Made by a program: the position numbers and the translations under genes. 64,000 nucleotides of DNA, from contig OX419755.1 of the NCBI GenBank assembly GCA_948567375.1, positions 55,384,291-55,448,290 on the forward strand, in the 5' to 3' direction. Position 1 is the stretch's first letter. Each line of letters opens with the position of its first letter. The notes below the pieces were generated by a model. It saw nothing but the letters and a program-made list of their open reading frames with translations, did no database searches and was not told the origin of the DNA. Below, piece by piece: positions 34,200-47,639 of this stretch. This DNA is from Lunularia cruciata. Its lineage: Eukaryota > Streptophyta > Marchantiopsida > Lunulariales > Lunulariaceae.

Positions 34200-37100
34200 A
34201 TTCCTCACTACCTTTGCCTACAGGATGCCCATCAACTTTGTCTATGGAATGCCCATACACCACCTTTGTTGATATGGTGCCATTGGAGGCCCAAGCATTG
34301 TTCACTCAATTTCATGATCCCAACATTCCAATAACAATTGAGTGTGGTGTCATCCCAAACTATGAAATTGATTTGGAGTCCTTAGTGAACATCATGAGAA
34401 AAAGAGATATGCAAAACTCTTGGATTGAAATCATGACCAAGACTTCTACCCTCCTTCCAATGGCTGATGGAAGATGATATCATCTAGTGGGCATTTTAAC
34501 AAAAGTACCCACATTAATTGGTGAACAAACCTTTTTGGTTGATGACTTAATCATGAATACACCTCCTTCTGCCCAATTTTTTCTCTGAATGGGAGTACCC
34601 TGGTTGGTAGACATGGAGGTTGTCACCTTCTAGCATATTGATAAGTTGAATTTTAAGAGGAAATTGAATCACATGGTCCTACCCATGTATACTATAAAAT
34701 ACACTTCCAGCTCTTATCACAACTTTACCATTGATGCATGGAACCCTACACATGAAGAAAGTGATGAAGATATTGTGGCTATCATTGGTAATATTTGTTC
34801 ATATGTGCCAAGGAGATGAGTAGGTATGTCATAGTTGGGGATATGAAGACAATAAACTTGTCTGGCACTTCTCTCACAACCCTTCCCAAGTTGTAGGATG
34901 TTTTTGGCTAAACTATTCCCATGACTTCCTCCACACCGCTCTTGGACTCCATAATGCCTTAGCCCAACTAGTGGATGGCTTCTCCTATCATAGCATGTTC
35001 TCATGGCTTCACACAAGCAATCATGTTTACACCACCTCACAATCCTCATGTTACTTTATCAACAATGACATCAATTGCAAAGATTGAGAAATAGACAAGG
35101 ACTGCTTCTTTCTTGATGGATCTCTTTTTGATGATACTATTATTCCCTAAAACACAAACACAAGGACTACCTTAGCCATTATGTCCTTTTATCAAGATGC
35201 AAAAATTAGGTCCCTTGCCTCACACTAGTACTTGATACCCAATTGTGCAAGATGGTGAATTGCTTGTTGATACCAAGAGAAAAACCCCAAAATGCTTGGG
35301 AAAAGATTAGGAGGTACATCAAAAAATACATGATGAAGCATTGTAGTGTTATTTTATAGAGAAACCTCCCAAACACACAATTGAGCCTATACCACTCCAT
35401 TTACAAATATTCAACAAATTCCAAGACCTTGACATTTCCCATGTGGAAGAACCTCCTAAATATATAAGAATCAACACAAAGGTGGGTGGAGATAGATATC
35501 TTACATACCAAGAAATCTTTCACAAGTTCCATGATGTTTTTGCTTATAATTACATCGAACTATGAGTGTGAACCCAATAACATGCTAGGATTGTATACTC
35601 CTTCATGCATATGTTGTTCCCATATGATCCAAACCATAAATGCTGATCCAAACCATACAGGCTGAACCTCATTTACTCCCAAAAGGTATCAGACAAGCTA
35701 GATACACTACTCAAGGATAATTTTATCTATCTCATAGATGAAATTGAGTGGGCATTGCCAATTTTAGTGATACTTAAAAAGGTTATAAGAAAGGTATGAA
35801 TCTGTATAGATTTTTGAAAACTAAATTCCCTAACCATCCTAGACTCCTTCACAATCCCTTTCATCGACACCTTGCTTGATAAAGTAGTTAGCAGCTATTG
35901 CTTTTAATTTATGGATGGCTACTCTGGTTACAACCAAATTGTAATTGCCCTAGAAGATCAATACAAGAACAGCTTTGTAACCAAGTAGAGAACATACACA
36001 TTATGCATCATGCCATTTGGACTCCACTATACTCCTACAACATTCCATGTTACATAGTTTAAATACAAGGGATGTCTTCCATGTAGATCACAAGGCTCTT
36101 AAATACCTCATCAACAAGCCTTGCTATGTGAGACAACTCATCTGATGGATGTTACTTCTACAAGAGTTCTTGTTATGGTGGAATATTATCTTGACAAGTC
36201 CATGATAATGTGGATTCCCTCTCTCACATTCTTGGATCACTAGTTGCAAACCCTCTTAGCATTGATTCCATGGACTTCCTCCTTTTCTATGTAGGGGATC
36301 AAGTGACCACTCAATCTACATGGATGGACCAGATCAAACATTATTTGTCTACTCATTGCATGCCATATGACTTGCCTTGATACAACCACAAGAGTTTTAA
36401 TATGTTAGCCCTTCCATTCATAGTCTTGCACAGTGATCTCTATTGAATGTGTGTTGACCAAGTGCTCCAATGTTGCATCAACTCCAAAGAAATCCCTATA
36501 GTCCTCAAAGCCTGCTAATCTGATGACTCAAGTGGACACTTCTCAAGAGAGCTCACTTCTCACAAGATATATCTAGCATGATATTAGTGGTTGTTTGTAG
36601 CACATGATGCCAATTGATATGCCCATATATGCTATGCATGCAAGCATTTTGGCAAACCCACCTCTAGATATTGCATGTACCTTCATTTGGTATAACGGCC
36701 CCACCATTCCAACAATAGGAACATGACTATGTTGGGCTTGTTAATCCCGCTGATTGACATAGTTGCCATCATTACATTATTTTCACATTCAAATGCATCA
36801 CTTAGTGTGCAAAGGCTAAATCTTTTTTCAACAACTCAACTACTATAGCTATCAAATTTTTGCATAAAAATATTATATCCCATTTTTGGATTCCCTTATC
36901 CATCATCACCAAAAATGGTTCCATTTCATCAACAAAGGAGCATAGGATTTTAAAAATGCATATGGGATCCAACATAAATGATCTAACTATTATTACCCAC
37001 AAGCCAATGGCCAAGTGGAACATCTTGCTTACCATCATCAAAATGATGGTCAACCTAAACCCCACTAGCTAGGACCAAAAATTAGTTGGTGCCCCCTAGG

Positions 37101-37650
37101 CCTACTACACCATAGTCAAGCTAATTATAGGATTCACCCTCTTCCAACTCATCATGAGCAAGAGGCTATTCTGCCTATTGAGTTCCTTGCACCTTCTCTT
37201 AGAATTCTTACCTGTCATTTGCATGGGATGTCTTGGTGTGAAGAAGGAGCAGCCATGGAAGAAAAGGTGTTTTCACTTTATAATCTAAATGAAAAATGTT
37301 TATAGGCATTGTATACACAATACACCATTCAAGCAAAACAGAAAACTTATTTTGACAAAAAGACAAAAAGAAGTCCCACTCTACAAGAAAGACCAAGTAC
37401 TCAAGTTCAATGACATGGTGGGCCAATTTGCCAATAAATTTATGAAGAAATGGTTAGGCCCCTATAGAGTACAAGAAGTATTTAGCAACAGGTCCGTTTA
37501 GTTGGAAACATTAGACGGTGAAATCTTGGAACCCCACCCATACTAGCAAATCAAAGTGCAGACCTTACAACCCCATTTTATTCCCCTACATGACCAAGAA
37601 CAGAAGCTTCCATGGGAAACTTATTGCTTCACCATATTGCTTGAGGAACA
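34200..37650 (+). pseudogene. D pol region: protease, RT, RNase H, integrase
   Basis: A weak protease region lies at about 34200-34620. RT is clear at about 35480-36060: LNSLTILDSFTIPFIDTLLD, FMDGYSGYNQIVIA, then MPFGLHYTPTTF near 36010-36045. RNase H wording (ALKYLINKPCL) lies near 36090-36125. Integrase follows from about 36330, with a zinc-binding part and NGQ-type core wording near 37000. A C-terminal part with KWLGPYRVQEVF near 37449-37484 ends the pol region. Confidence 0.75.
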
Positions 37651-40600
37651 ATCATAACACATGAGAGATATGCCTTCTTTTGAGATTTGGAGGGCTTTCA
37701 AAGAAACTACGGGATTGACTGCAAGTTTCTAAAAACCGTGAGGTATTTTGTCTTGGACCTAGAATTCCCAAAGCAGAATCTGAAAGACAAAGACAATATA
37801 AGTAAATTGAGCACTTCTACAAGAATCTCCTATGTCTCACAAAACATAGTGATCATGAGACTCCAAAGAAAGATGGCATTACATTCATGAAGAGTTGCAT
37901 TAAATGAAGAGATAGTGCCACATGCATGATGCTCCATCTTTGAGCACAAAATAATGCCAAGTAGAAAAAAATCTTCATATTAAATTGCAAGGAGAAGTAT
38001 GTTGCATGAAAATTTTAAACCAAGGCAAGGAAGTATATTGGGTGAGAACAATTATGCCTCAAGAAAACCTTCAAACAAACCCAAGTCCTCACCATTTTGT
38101 CAATTATAGCTCCCAATATTGGAAGCTATCACAATTGGTGCAAGCAAAAACACAAGAATCCAAATTATTGATAAAAGCAAGTATAGGGAGTCAAACCTCC
38201 AATCAAGAACCTTCTATGAGAAATAGATCATTCAAACAAAAGTCAAGTGCTACATGTGCAATAAATAGGAATTCACAGGAAGGCTGGTTTTAGGAGCCCT
38301 CTTGGACCCACTTGATTGAACAAGGAGAGAGGCAATCATTGCTAGTGCTTGGGAATTCTGCATAGACACAAAACAATATCAAGTAGATAGAGTGCTTCCA
38401 ATTTTCTTCCTTGAAGGCATATGTCACCAAAATTTTGAAGACTTGGAGAATGGTGCTAATACCAAACACTTTTAGGAAAGAGCAATAACAAGGTGGGACC
38501 AAATCTTATGAGTTACAAGCAAAGAAGAGACAATGGCAATATGAAGCCCCAATCTACATACAAATGGGTTACTTATGTGATTTTAGCAACATAGACCCCA
38601 TTATGAGGGAAAACATACAACATGGAAAGATATGGAACTTTGTGGCTCATAATTTCTTCTTGCTAGTGGAGGAGGAGCTCCCTAGGATTTTGGCAATAGT
38701 TTATGAGATATAAGTGGAATCAAATATAATCCATCTCTTGATTCTTATATTGGATGATCCCAAGAGCTTTGTAACCGTGACCATCAATCACCAAGGATAC
38801 TATTTGGGAGGTATTTTCTATTAGGCCCAGGTCAAAGGAAATCCCTGTTTCTTTGAGGGAATTCAGATTCAGCCCTCAACACTTACCAAGGATCCTTTTC
38901 TCTTCAATATAGTTGACATTCCAATGGGAACCATGAATAAAAATGGGTTCTTTATGATAATAGTAACATACCCTCCACTATTCTACACCATAAAAAACTT
39001 CCATGAGCTAATAGGTGGACATGGGAATGTATCCTCCCTAAGCATGTCACTAAAATACACCTTGATCAAAAGCATGATACATAGAAAGCCATTGGATTAT
39101 GCTCCCATAATATTTACTAAACTATGAGAGTGATGCTGAAGCTCCAAGAAGGTAGTCCCAACTGAGAAAGTGAAGGGAAGAAACCCTTCTTGATGGGGCC
39201 CATACTGATGGTAATCTTGAAACACCTAGCCTTTCTAACTTCTAAATGAGAGAAAACTTGACCAAGAAGATATTGCCAACTTCTCAATTGCCCATTTTTA
39301 AGAAAAGTTACCAAGAAATAGTAAAATGGGTTAGGACCTAAATAGGAGTCCCCATGTAACAGCCTTGCTAATTGCAAATTTTATGAAATGGACTGACAAA
39401 GAGCAGCAAACCTTTTAAAGCTATGGATGGATCCTACTCTCATGGTAAGAGAAGAAGAGTTGCAAAGCAATGTATCCTAACCAAAGAAGAAGTTGCCCAC
39501 AACAAGCAAAAGAAGGCAACCAATCCCAATAAGGGTATTGTGGCATCCCCTTCCTCACCCAAGGAGAAAAAGAAACTACAAGTGAGAATCAAGACTCCCA
39601 CAAAAGGAGGAGAAGAGGTAGAGCACCTCATGATCAAGAGGAAAATAGCCTCAAAAAAGGGAAAGGGACTAGAACCCAAGATCCAAAACTTCCTATTTCC
39701 TTTTTTGAAAGGACAAGCACCACACCATTTAGGAAGCTCCACGTGATCCAATTAGAAGATGATTCCAAAAGTGAACCTTAGATGGGAGGTTTCCTTGGAA
39801 ACCCCTACCAATTGGCCAGGTTCCTAGGCTTGGATGAAGGACTTGGATTTGGAATTTTCTCTTAGGAATTAGCAATGATCCTTGGGTCCCTTATCACAGA
39901 TCCATGAGAACCCAACCTGTACCATTGACTCAATGGCTGCATGAAACCAACCCCATAGAATGGGATAGGTTGGGAGCATCATCTCACTTGATGGACACTC
40001 TTGTTAATAGCCTAGTAGGCAAGGGATAATTTGATAAGTGAGTTGGGCACCATAACTAGGCTTGGAAACTTGGAGCCTTGTCTATCTTGATGGACCTAAA
40101 ATGCTGATACTTGGTCCACAACAAAATTTTGGAGCTACGGGAGGAGAAAGAGAAATACAAAGGATAGGGCACTCATAAACTCTAGGAAGTAGAGTTGGTT
40201 TGGGCTCAGAAGCAATCAGACTAGCAAATGGAGAATGCCAAGCTTACCAAGGAGCTGGTAGAAATGGAATTATAGGTACAACTTGCAAAAGCAGAGAACC
40301 TTGCCCTGGATGCTCAATTATCCCGTGCTCACATAAAGAAGAAGAAGAAGAGGGTGAAATCCAAATACTAAGGAACCTGGCTAATCATGCAAAGGAAGAT
40401 TTGAAGGCCATGGGAGAAAAGATACAAAAATTGACCAATCAAAGGAGGAGTTCCATAGATAAATCAAAGGATTAAAACTATCCTAGTTAGCGTTAGAATC
40501 GACCATTATGAGTTTGGAGAAGGAAAGCCAAGCAAACCATGGATGAAGATATAAATTCCCTAAAAGTCACTTCAACCAAGCTAACTTGCCATAGGAAAAG

Positions 40601-43538
40601 ATCTTCTTTATTATAAGGAGAAAAGACAAGAAGAGCAAGTGGAGGTAGAAGGCAAATAAAAGTCACGTAATGACTTGATGATTCAGAACCAAAAGTTAAA
40701 GCAAAAGGTAAACCAACTACTTTGGTTGATGGCTTGTCACAAGTTGGAACTTTTAATGAAGGAAAAGGACTTTGAGGCAAATGAAGATGAGGATACAAAG
40801 GACAAAGAGCCTTAAAGATCCATGGGTGGAGGACCTTAGAAGAGATCTTGAAGATGATGGAGTAGGGTCACAAAGTAGAGGAATCTCATAGGGGGCAGAT
40901 CTCCTACTTCCACTTCATCTTGGGCTAGTACTCCCTTAGATACAATGAGCCAACTCAAGTTCTCTCCTAGAAAGAAGCTGGGAAGCAGCCCAACTCAAGG
41001 GTAGAATGCATGAAATAGTCCTATATGGCAAGAAGATGTGGGGAGAATATCCCTTGAGAAATGCATGGACTCTATTAGAAGTGGAATTATAGGGTTGGCG
41101 AGTTCCCAACTAGAGGGCTAATCATCGACAAATATCAAAATATGGGAAGTATGATGAAAGGCACCGTATTGTTGATGTACTCAAGCCGGTGATCAAAGAA
41201 GGGCCTCAAGAGGAACAAGAGGCCACCACTTTGGAATTATTGTAAAGAAATGATAGACCAAATAATTTTGTATAACACCAAGAAGTAGTGTCTCAATTTG
41301 GGAGACATTGCAGGATACTCTACAAGAGAAGGCATCAACAACCAAGAACATGTAGAGGAAGAGATCCCAAAGGAAGTAATTATCATGGAACTTCTATGAC
41401 TCCCATCTAGAGAAAAAGTAGAGCATGAGGAAGTTGTGGCCTCTAACATAGATGATCAAGAAGGAGTCTAGCTAACCCCGGAAGCTATGGAGTTGGTAAA
41501 AAAACTAGCCAAAAATGCAATATCTTTGAACAAGGAGTTCCCATTCTTTATGATTGCATCTCAAGCCCCAAAACTTTGAAATCTTGTCAACATAGAATTA
41601 ATCATCCCACACATGAGACAAATGAAGGGGTTGGAAAGCTATGCCATGCATATGATAGAAATCTAGGCCCTAGAACCAAGAATGGCTCCTTCTCTTGATC
41701 TGGTGAAATAGGTCTATCAAGATCCTTGTGACTTCTAGGATTGGTTATGGTTGGTGATTCCCACATGTCAAGCTGTAACCTGATTTCCATGACCACCTTC
41801 TCTTTGTTCATGACATTTCATGCTCTAGGGATAATCAATGTGAACCAAGTCAAAGCGGTGGTTGCAACATTTTATCAAGTGGATAAGAAACATTTGGCTT
41901 GCTACCTCTTTCTCCTTTTGGCTAAAATTGACATCAGATATGTAGAGATAGGTATTTGTGTGTTTTAGCCATTTGTAGTGAGAAATTTTGTCATTCACCT
42001 TGGTACATCAAATCTTCCTTTTTGACCTAGCCCTCCTTACTATGGGAGTAGCCACTAAGCGTCACATATTCAAGAGCAACCATAGGCACAAAACAATTCT
42101 CTATGATGTGGGAATATGGGATCAACCTATTGTGTAATGGCCGTAGCTATACTATGAGGAGACATGCAATTGGAAAATCCTCATGAATTAACATATGTGG
42201 CAATAAACCTCCCATATTTCACCTTGAGGTTTTGAGTGGATTGTCTCAAGTTGGTGAATCATGGGTTGGCTTTGAAGCCACATTTACATCCAACAAGGGA
42301 GTACATCAAGGTAAACTGAGTATTAGATAAAAAGATTGCAAGGATCTACAAAGATACCCAATTACAAGGAGCCCGTAATGCCATAATCAGTAGTGAGCTT
42401 GTGTTCTAGAACATCCAGATCAACATTGTGATCCATGAACTCAAGACTACCTTTGAGCAGTTTGGAGAGAGGAGCCAGACCAATTTTAACCCAAGCGGTA
42501 GGTCAAGCCTTTGAAATTCTAGGGAAATGAGTATGAGGTGGACATGACCATGCTTTTAGTATCCCTAACATAAAATGCACCAAACTCATGTATGATCAAG
42601 TGTTACAAAAAGGTATAGGATGTGGACCTTAGTGCAAAGGAGGTTGATTCAAGTGACTCAGATTGCCCCAAAGTTATTTTGTATGTGCCTAAGTCAAGCA
42701 AGCCCATAGTCAAAGGGTTTCCCATATCTTACCACCCAAATTGGAAAATCCGAGTGAGGAGCCCAATGATTCTCACCATATTACATGAGGATTCTAATTA
42801 TATACTTAGAGATGACCAAATTCTCCATGTGTTTGCTTGTTTCTAGGACCACACAAGATTGAAGGTATCCACCAACACCCTATTATGTTGGCTATTCCTT
42901 AGTTTCAAGAAACCTGCACTAGTTAATATTGCTCTCTTTGATATGGAGCCAATGGACTTGCCTACATCCCTAGACACACTTTGTGAAGTCTCAAACAAGA
43001 ACTTCAAGAAAGATTGGATTTGGAGATGCCTTGCTCTAGAGCTATTCATCTCTTCTCATATTGGAAAAAGCCACATTGCTTGCACATAGTGCAATCCAAC
43101 CAAGAAGGCCTAAGGGAGACTTCAACCATGCTCAAGAAATTTTTCAACTAGTGGTATACCACTAAGGATCCCATAGTTCTTGTGATGTAGTGAATTGCAA
43201 GTATTTTGGCGTATCTATACAACTAACTAGGCAGGAATGGTAAGGAAGAAGGAACCTTCAACCCCTTTAGATAGACAATCATAACTATTATCTTCATATA
43301 CCTCTTATAGCAAGCAAGCATATGAGGTTGTAGATTGGGTAGCATCTTGGAGTTGGCACATATGGACAAGTCCATCAATGTATAGGATACAATCTTCAAG
43401 GATTATCATGGGAGGGACCCTATGGGAACTTGTTACCAAATGAGAGCTCAAATCTTCCCACAAGGCAATAAAAACAAGATGAAAATATGACCTTCTTAGT
43501 CTTGCTTGGGTGCAAGGACTTAGGAGAGGGCTATGTTG
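37651..43538 (+). other. D: long unassigned region between integrase and 3' LTR
   Basis: About 5.9 kb within the D element has only broken frames. It includes a lysine-rich stretch at 39423-39746 (KRRRVAKQC, KEKKKLQVRIK) and 74- and 76-codon stretches at 42622-42846 and 42859-43089. I recognise no family. Some Gypsy lineages (Athila, Tat) carry an extra frame or env-like gene here, so this may be such a region, or an internal insertion whose ends I cannot see. Confidence 0.45.
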
Positions 43539-44425
43539 TGGGGTGAAAAAGTCTAACACAAGATGTACAAGAAGAAAATATGTATGGGAAGAAAAGTTTT
43601 GTGGGTAAGAAGATGGGTAAGAATGTATAGTAGAAGAAGAAATTAATGAAGAGTTCAACGGCATGTTGAGAGATTAGGATCATCTAGCATCTAAGGGAGG
43701 AGAGCCAATTGGCCATTATGGCATACACTGCAAACTACTTTAGTGTTTTGAAGTAGGTTAGGAAATTATTTTAGGGTTAGGATCCAATATTTAAGGAGGA
43801 GTTGCTTCCCTTGAAGAGTAATCTTGATTTGATTTGCCAATATAGATTGCTAAAAGGACTTCTTGAGACTCCCAAAGATTTGTAGATTAACAAAAATAGA
43901 CTCCTATAGGAAAGATGGGAAAGATGGACTAAGTGCCATGTGGGAAGTGGAAACCTTCCTCCTGCAATATTTCATTGTGAAATATAGAGTCTAAGACCAA
44001 TGATGCACAAGGCTAATAAAGTATGGTGCACTTCTTTCTAACTATATGTTAAATGGTATGATTGAAAGTTGCAAATATTTGAATTGTTGTTGACAAATCA
44101 ATGCTCCTTTGTGGATCATCACATCCCCTATATGGTCCATGTTATTAGAACCATATTCATTGATATATTAATAAATCAACTCCAAGGAACATACCAAGGA
44201 GGCCAAAGGGTGCGTAGGGTTAACAAACCTTCAAATAGTCCCCAAGGGTAGATGTCTAAGAGGAATTGCCTTCCTTGAATGGAACTATGACTCTCAGCAG
44301 GAGCCCCAACTACATCACCTCCTTATGTTGTGTGAATGGCCAGCCATGCAAAGATAGTACCATTGCTTTCCTTGTCCCGTAGGACTTTTACATTTCCACT
44401 ACGGGACAAGATAACCCAACTGACA
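43539..44425 (+). repeat. 3' LTR of D
   Basis: It starts TGGGGTGAAAAAGTC after a short purine run (aggagaggg, 43522-43530) and ends near 'cccaactgaca'. It is homologous to 31207-32081 throughout. The X2 methyltransferase-like sequence resumes directly after it. Confidence 0.85.
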
Positions 44426-45300
44426 ATTATTGCCAATGTTAATATTTAGGGGTTACCAAAAGACCCTACCATCAAACATTTCCTTTTGAGATGTAGGATT
44501 TGGATAGGCATCATACCATTCAGTTGATGATTTTTGGATGGCCATGTCAAGAACATACCGTGCTATCCAAGGATAGAGTTTAGATGGTCTCCATTTTGGT
44601 ATATTTTGGGAAATGCTATGTATATTATGACATCTCTAGTTTCATCAAGCAATTTCTAGAGCATACATTTTGGAGAACATTCCTTTGATGGATGACTCTT
44701 GCACATGAGTGACGACGAGTACACATTAGGTCTGGTCTTGGATTGGGCGTACAATATTGTTAGATGCAGCTAGAGTTGGATCTTGAGCACATCATCTTTG
44801 GATCTTGAGCACATCATCAGGTGGACGACCCTTACCTATAGAGGTTTTACAACGTCCCTATGATGGGGATTCGACAACTACCACACTTGATTATCAATAA
44901 TATTTTAGATGTTTTGAATTAGTCTCAAATAGTAGGATTTGTTGATGGTTCACCTATGGCAATGGTGAACCTTGTTAGGCAGCCCAAAGTTGCTTTACCC
45001 ACACTCATAGTTTCATAGCCTCCCATGCTTATAAGGAGGGAGATCTTGGACTTTTAGGACTCACAATTATAGTAGTTGGTGGAGCATAATACCAATGAGA
45101 GAGAGCAAGTGATAGGTTCCATATTGGTATTACCAACATATGAATAGTGTTAGAAGCATCCAAGCATAAGATGTTAGGTCAGGCTATGGACCTGAAATTT
45201 TTTACATGTATTGTGAGCATTGGATCGGCTGAGAAACATAGGATATGCTTGGTAGGCATCACCACACAAACACTTGTGACCTTTGTGCCTATCAAAAAAG
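44426..45300 (+). pseudogene. X2 C5-cytosine methyltransferase-like domain, catalytic and C-terminal part
   Basis: Plus-strand motifs in the canonical order of C5-cytosine DNA methyltransferases: motif IV with the catalytic Pro-Cys-Gln (FGWPCQ, PCQ codons 44542-44550); motif VI ILENIPL with Glu-Asn at 44673-44678; a motif VIII-like LLDAARVGS near 44758-44784; NEREQVIG near 45093-45116, like the RE..GF of motif IX; and LGQAMDL near 45170-45190, like the G(N/Q)A motif X. The motifs fall in more than one reading frame and stops intervene, so this is a relic. It precedes the RT region, which resumes after element B. Confidence 0.75.
44776..44818. repeat. Short tandem repeat, 2 x 21-22 bp
   Basis: 'ttggatcttgagcacatcatc' occurs at 44776-44796 and 44798-44818, inside the methyltransferase-like region. 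Confidence 0.95.
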
Positions 45301-45527
45301 ATTCAAGCACATGTTGGGAGTGATGGACCAAGTGGGCATAGTATTCTTAGGACATATCCAATGCTTGCTAGTGAGAGTGGTCTACGTGGGGTACATCTAG
45401 GTGAGTGAGGTCTATTTGAGATGAAGCTAGAGGACATTTAGAACTTGCAAGTAGAACAAAGGTGGTTTTTTGCTCTAAGGTTGGGCTTTAGCACTTGGGG
45501 ATATGATAGCATTGCTCCCAAAGCCCT

Positions 45528-46051
45528 TGTAAAAGACCAAGGAGAGAAATATTAGAATGGAAGATCAGAATGGTAGATCACATTGGGAATGCTCAAGTGA
45601 GGGAAACTCCAAATGCCTAGCATGAGCTTGGGCTTTGGTATTTATAGTGAAGGTATGCTAGGCTCTTGAGAAACTTCCAAGGAAGCTTCCCTCTCAAAGC
45701 CACCTTCTTGAGTGTAAGCTAAGCTACCCAAGAGGTCTCCAAGGAAGCCTCCTTCTTGAAGCCACTTACTTGGCGTATGAGCTAAGCTAGCTGTTAACTT
45801 GTTGTGCAAGTTACCCAATCCTTGGGAGGTACTTACAATGTGATTCAATGGGTTGAGCCTCCAAATTTAATTGTATGCTTGCATGCCATGACATCCAACA
45901 TGGCCACCAAAACACATTGATGTTTTTAGAACATTCTAGCAAGAAGCTTCTTAGATCCTTCTAGAACATTCTTAGAATTTTAGCTATATTTGACTTATTT
46001 TACTAACTCCTTAGCCTCTATTAAGTTGTATGTTAACTCCAAATTCCCCCA
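45528..46051 (-). repeat. 3' LTR of B
   Basis: The plus view starts tgtaaaagaccaagg and ends near attccccca. It contains 'ggtatttatagtgaagg', which is a TATAAATA box on the minus strand, and several AAGCTTCC-type repeats. It matches 50849-51293, 54253-54745 and 3699-3961. Confidence 0.85.
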
Positions 46052-46059
46052 TTGCTACT

Positions 46060-46330
46060 TGGGAATGTCTTCATTGCCATGGCATCTTCAAATTGCTATA
46101 TGGTCATTTTTGCATTTTGGAGATGAGAAAGAGGCTCCCACGTAGCATCATGAAGAGGATACCCTTTCCAAAGGACCTTATATTCAATGTGTTGTTGGCG
46201 GCCATGTTGGATGTCATGACATGCAAGTATATAATCAAATTTGTATTCCTCATGATCATTGACAAGAATGGGAAGAAGAGGAGGTTGGACATGAGTGGAA
46301 AAGGAAGATGGGTCAGAAATAAAGGGTTTT
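46060..46330 (-). pseudogene. B chromodomain
   Basis: On the minus strand, EYKVLWKGYPLHDATWEPL at about 46125-46181 is a strong chromodomain signature. It sits between the integrase C-terminus and the 3' LTR. Confidence 0.88.
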
Positions 46331-46519
46331 AACTTGAAACATGGAGATAGGATGTATCCGGATGACCAGGAAGAGCAAGTTGGTAAGCAAAAAGAAAAAT
46401 GATCTAAGTAATCTCAAATGGACCTATCTAATTAGGAGAAATTTTACTAATTTAGGTATCAAACAAGAGAGGAAGGTTATTGGAAGAAAATACAACCTTA
46501 TCAACTAGCTGAAAGGTGA

Positions 46520-47330
46520 CCTACATCAATGCTTATCTACATATTGCTTTTGCCGATTTTGAGCAATGAGGAGACTTGGCTTGGTGTAGGGAGTTAGTAA
46601 CATGGAAAAGAAGGTGGAAGTATATAGGACCAGAGATGGTTGAGGAGCAAGAAGAGAATATGAAAAAAGTGAGACTTGCACAAAATTAAGGAAGAAGTGA
46701 GAAAAACTAATACTTGCATGCTTGGAATTATTATAGGCAAACTCAAGAGATGTAAGACAAGTTCCCATTTAATATGGTGAATGTTGACAAAGGCACATAG
46801 CATATCCTCCAAAGTGTGATTTACTTGTTTGGTTTATCCATCAATTTGAGGATGATAGGTTGTAAATAATGCAAGTTTGGTGGTGCCAAGGAGTTTAAAA
46901 AGCACTTGCTAAAATTTATTGGTAAAGCAAGGATCACCATCACAGATGAAAACCCTTGGCATCCCATGGTGCTTGAGAACAATGTTAAAGTAGATCTTGG
47001 GCAATGTTGGAGTAGTAACTATATCCATGGTAAACGCCAAATGAATGTGCTTGCTAAGTTTATCAACAAACACTCTAGTGGTTGTATGGTTGTGGTTCAT
47101 CTTTGGCAAGGATATGATGAGGTCTAAGTTAGATATTCCTAATGGTTAGATGGAATTGGTAGTGGTTAAAGAAGTCCACTGGGCTTTTGGTACTGGCTTT
47201 GTTGCATTGTTAGCTCTCACAAGATCAGATAAACTCTTGAACCTCTCTTGCCATGTTAGGGTACCATCATTGATATTTTAAGGTACTCAAGGTCTTTTCC
47301 ACACCTACATGACCAGTAATTAGTAAGTCA
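46520..47330 (-). pseudogene. B integrase region
   Basis: The minus strand shows VFVDKLSKHIHLAFTM and HGMPRVFICDGDPCFTNKF (46909-47073), the Gypsy integrase core with its second aspartate region. LEFAYNNSKHASISFSHFFL follows (46690-46749) as the segment after the catalytic glutamate. Confidence 0.85.
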
Positions 47331-47639
47331 TGGGCCTCTTGAAGCCGCACAAGTTGTAGATCACCCTTGGCTGAAACATAGATCTAATTCTCATATAATA
47401 AAAGGCATTCCTTGAAAGAAGAGGTGTTGTATTCCTTATCATGTGCTACATGACAACTGTGTACCAAATGAAAGAAGGGGTCTTGTTGTAAAGCAATGGT
47501 AAACTTGATTTAGAATTTTGAGTCAACAAACATTATTATAATTGTTACTATTATGAGAGATGCAATAAGAGTCTTCAATCAAGTTATCAAGACAAGGCTG
47601 AGGAATGACATGAAAATTTCTTGGTTTGTATTCAAGCTT

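Larger units (their letters stand above)
31207..44425 (+). mobile_element. D: non-chromovirus Gypsy element, 13.2 kb, inserted in the X2 methyltransferase region
   Basis: It has two LTRs (31207-32081 and 43539-44425) of similar length that align along their whole length with many differences. Inside are gag with several cysteine knuckles, protease, RT, RNase H and integrase, then about 5.9 kb of extra sequence before the 3' LTR. No chromodomain was seen; RT wording (FMDGYSGYNQI, MPFGL) is of the Tat/Athila-like kind. The target duplication is no longer clear. It is broken in dozens of places and is old by LTR divergence, but younger than X2. Confidence 0.85.

Noticed and set aside
39423-39746. 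Lysine-rich 107-codon stretch as an independent host gene
   Set aside because: It lies between the integrase and 3' LTR of D, has no recognised domain, and has low-complexity composition.
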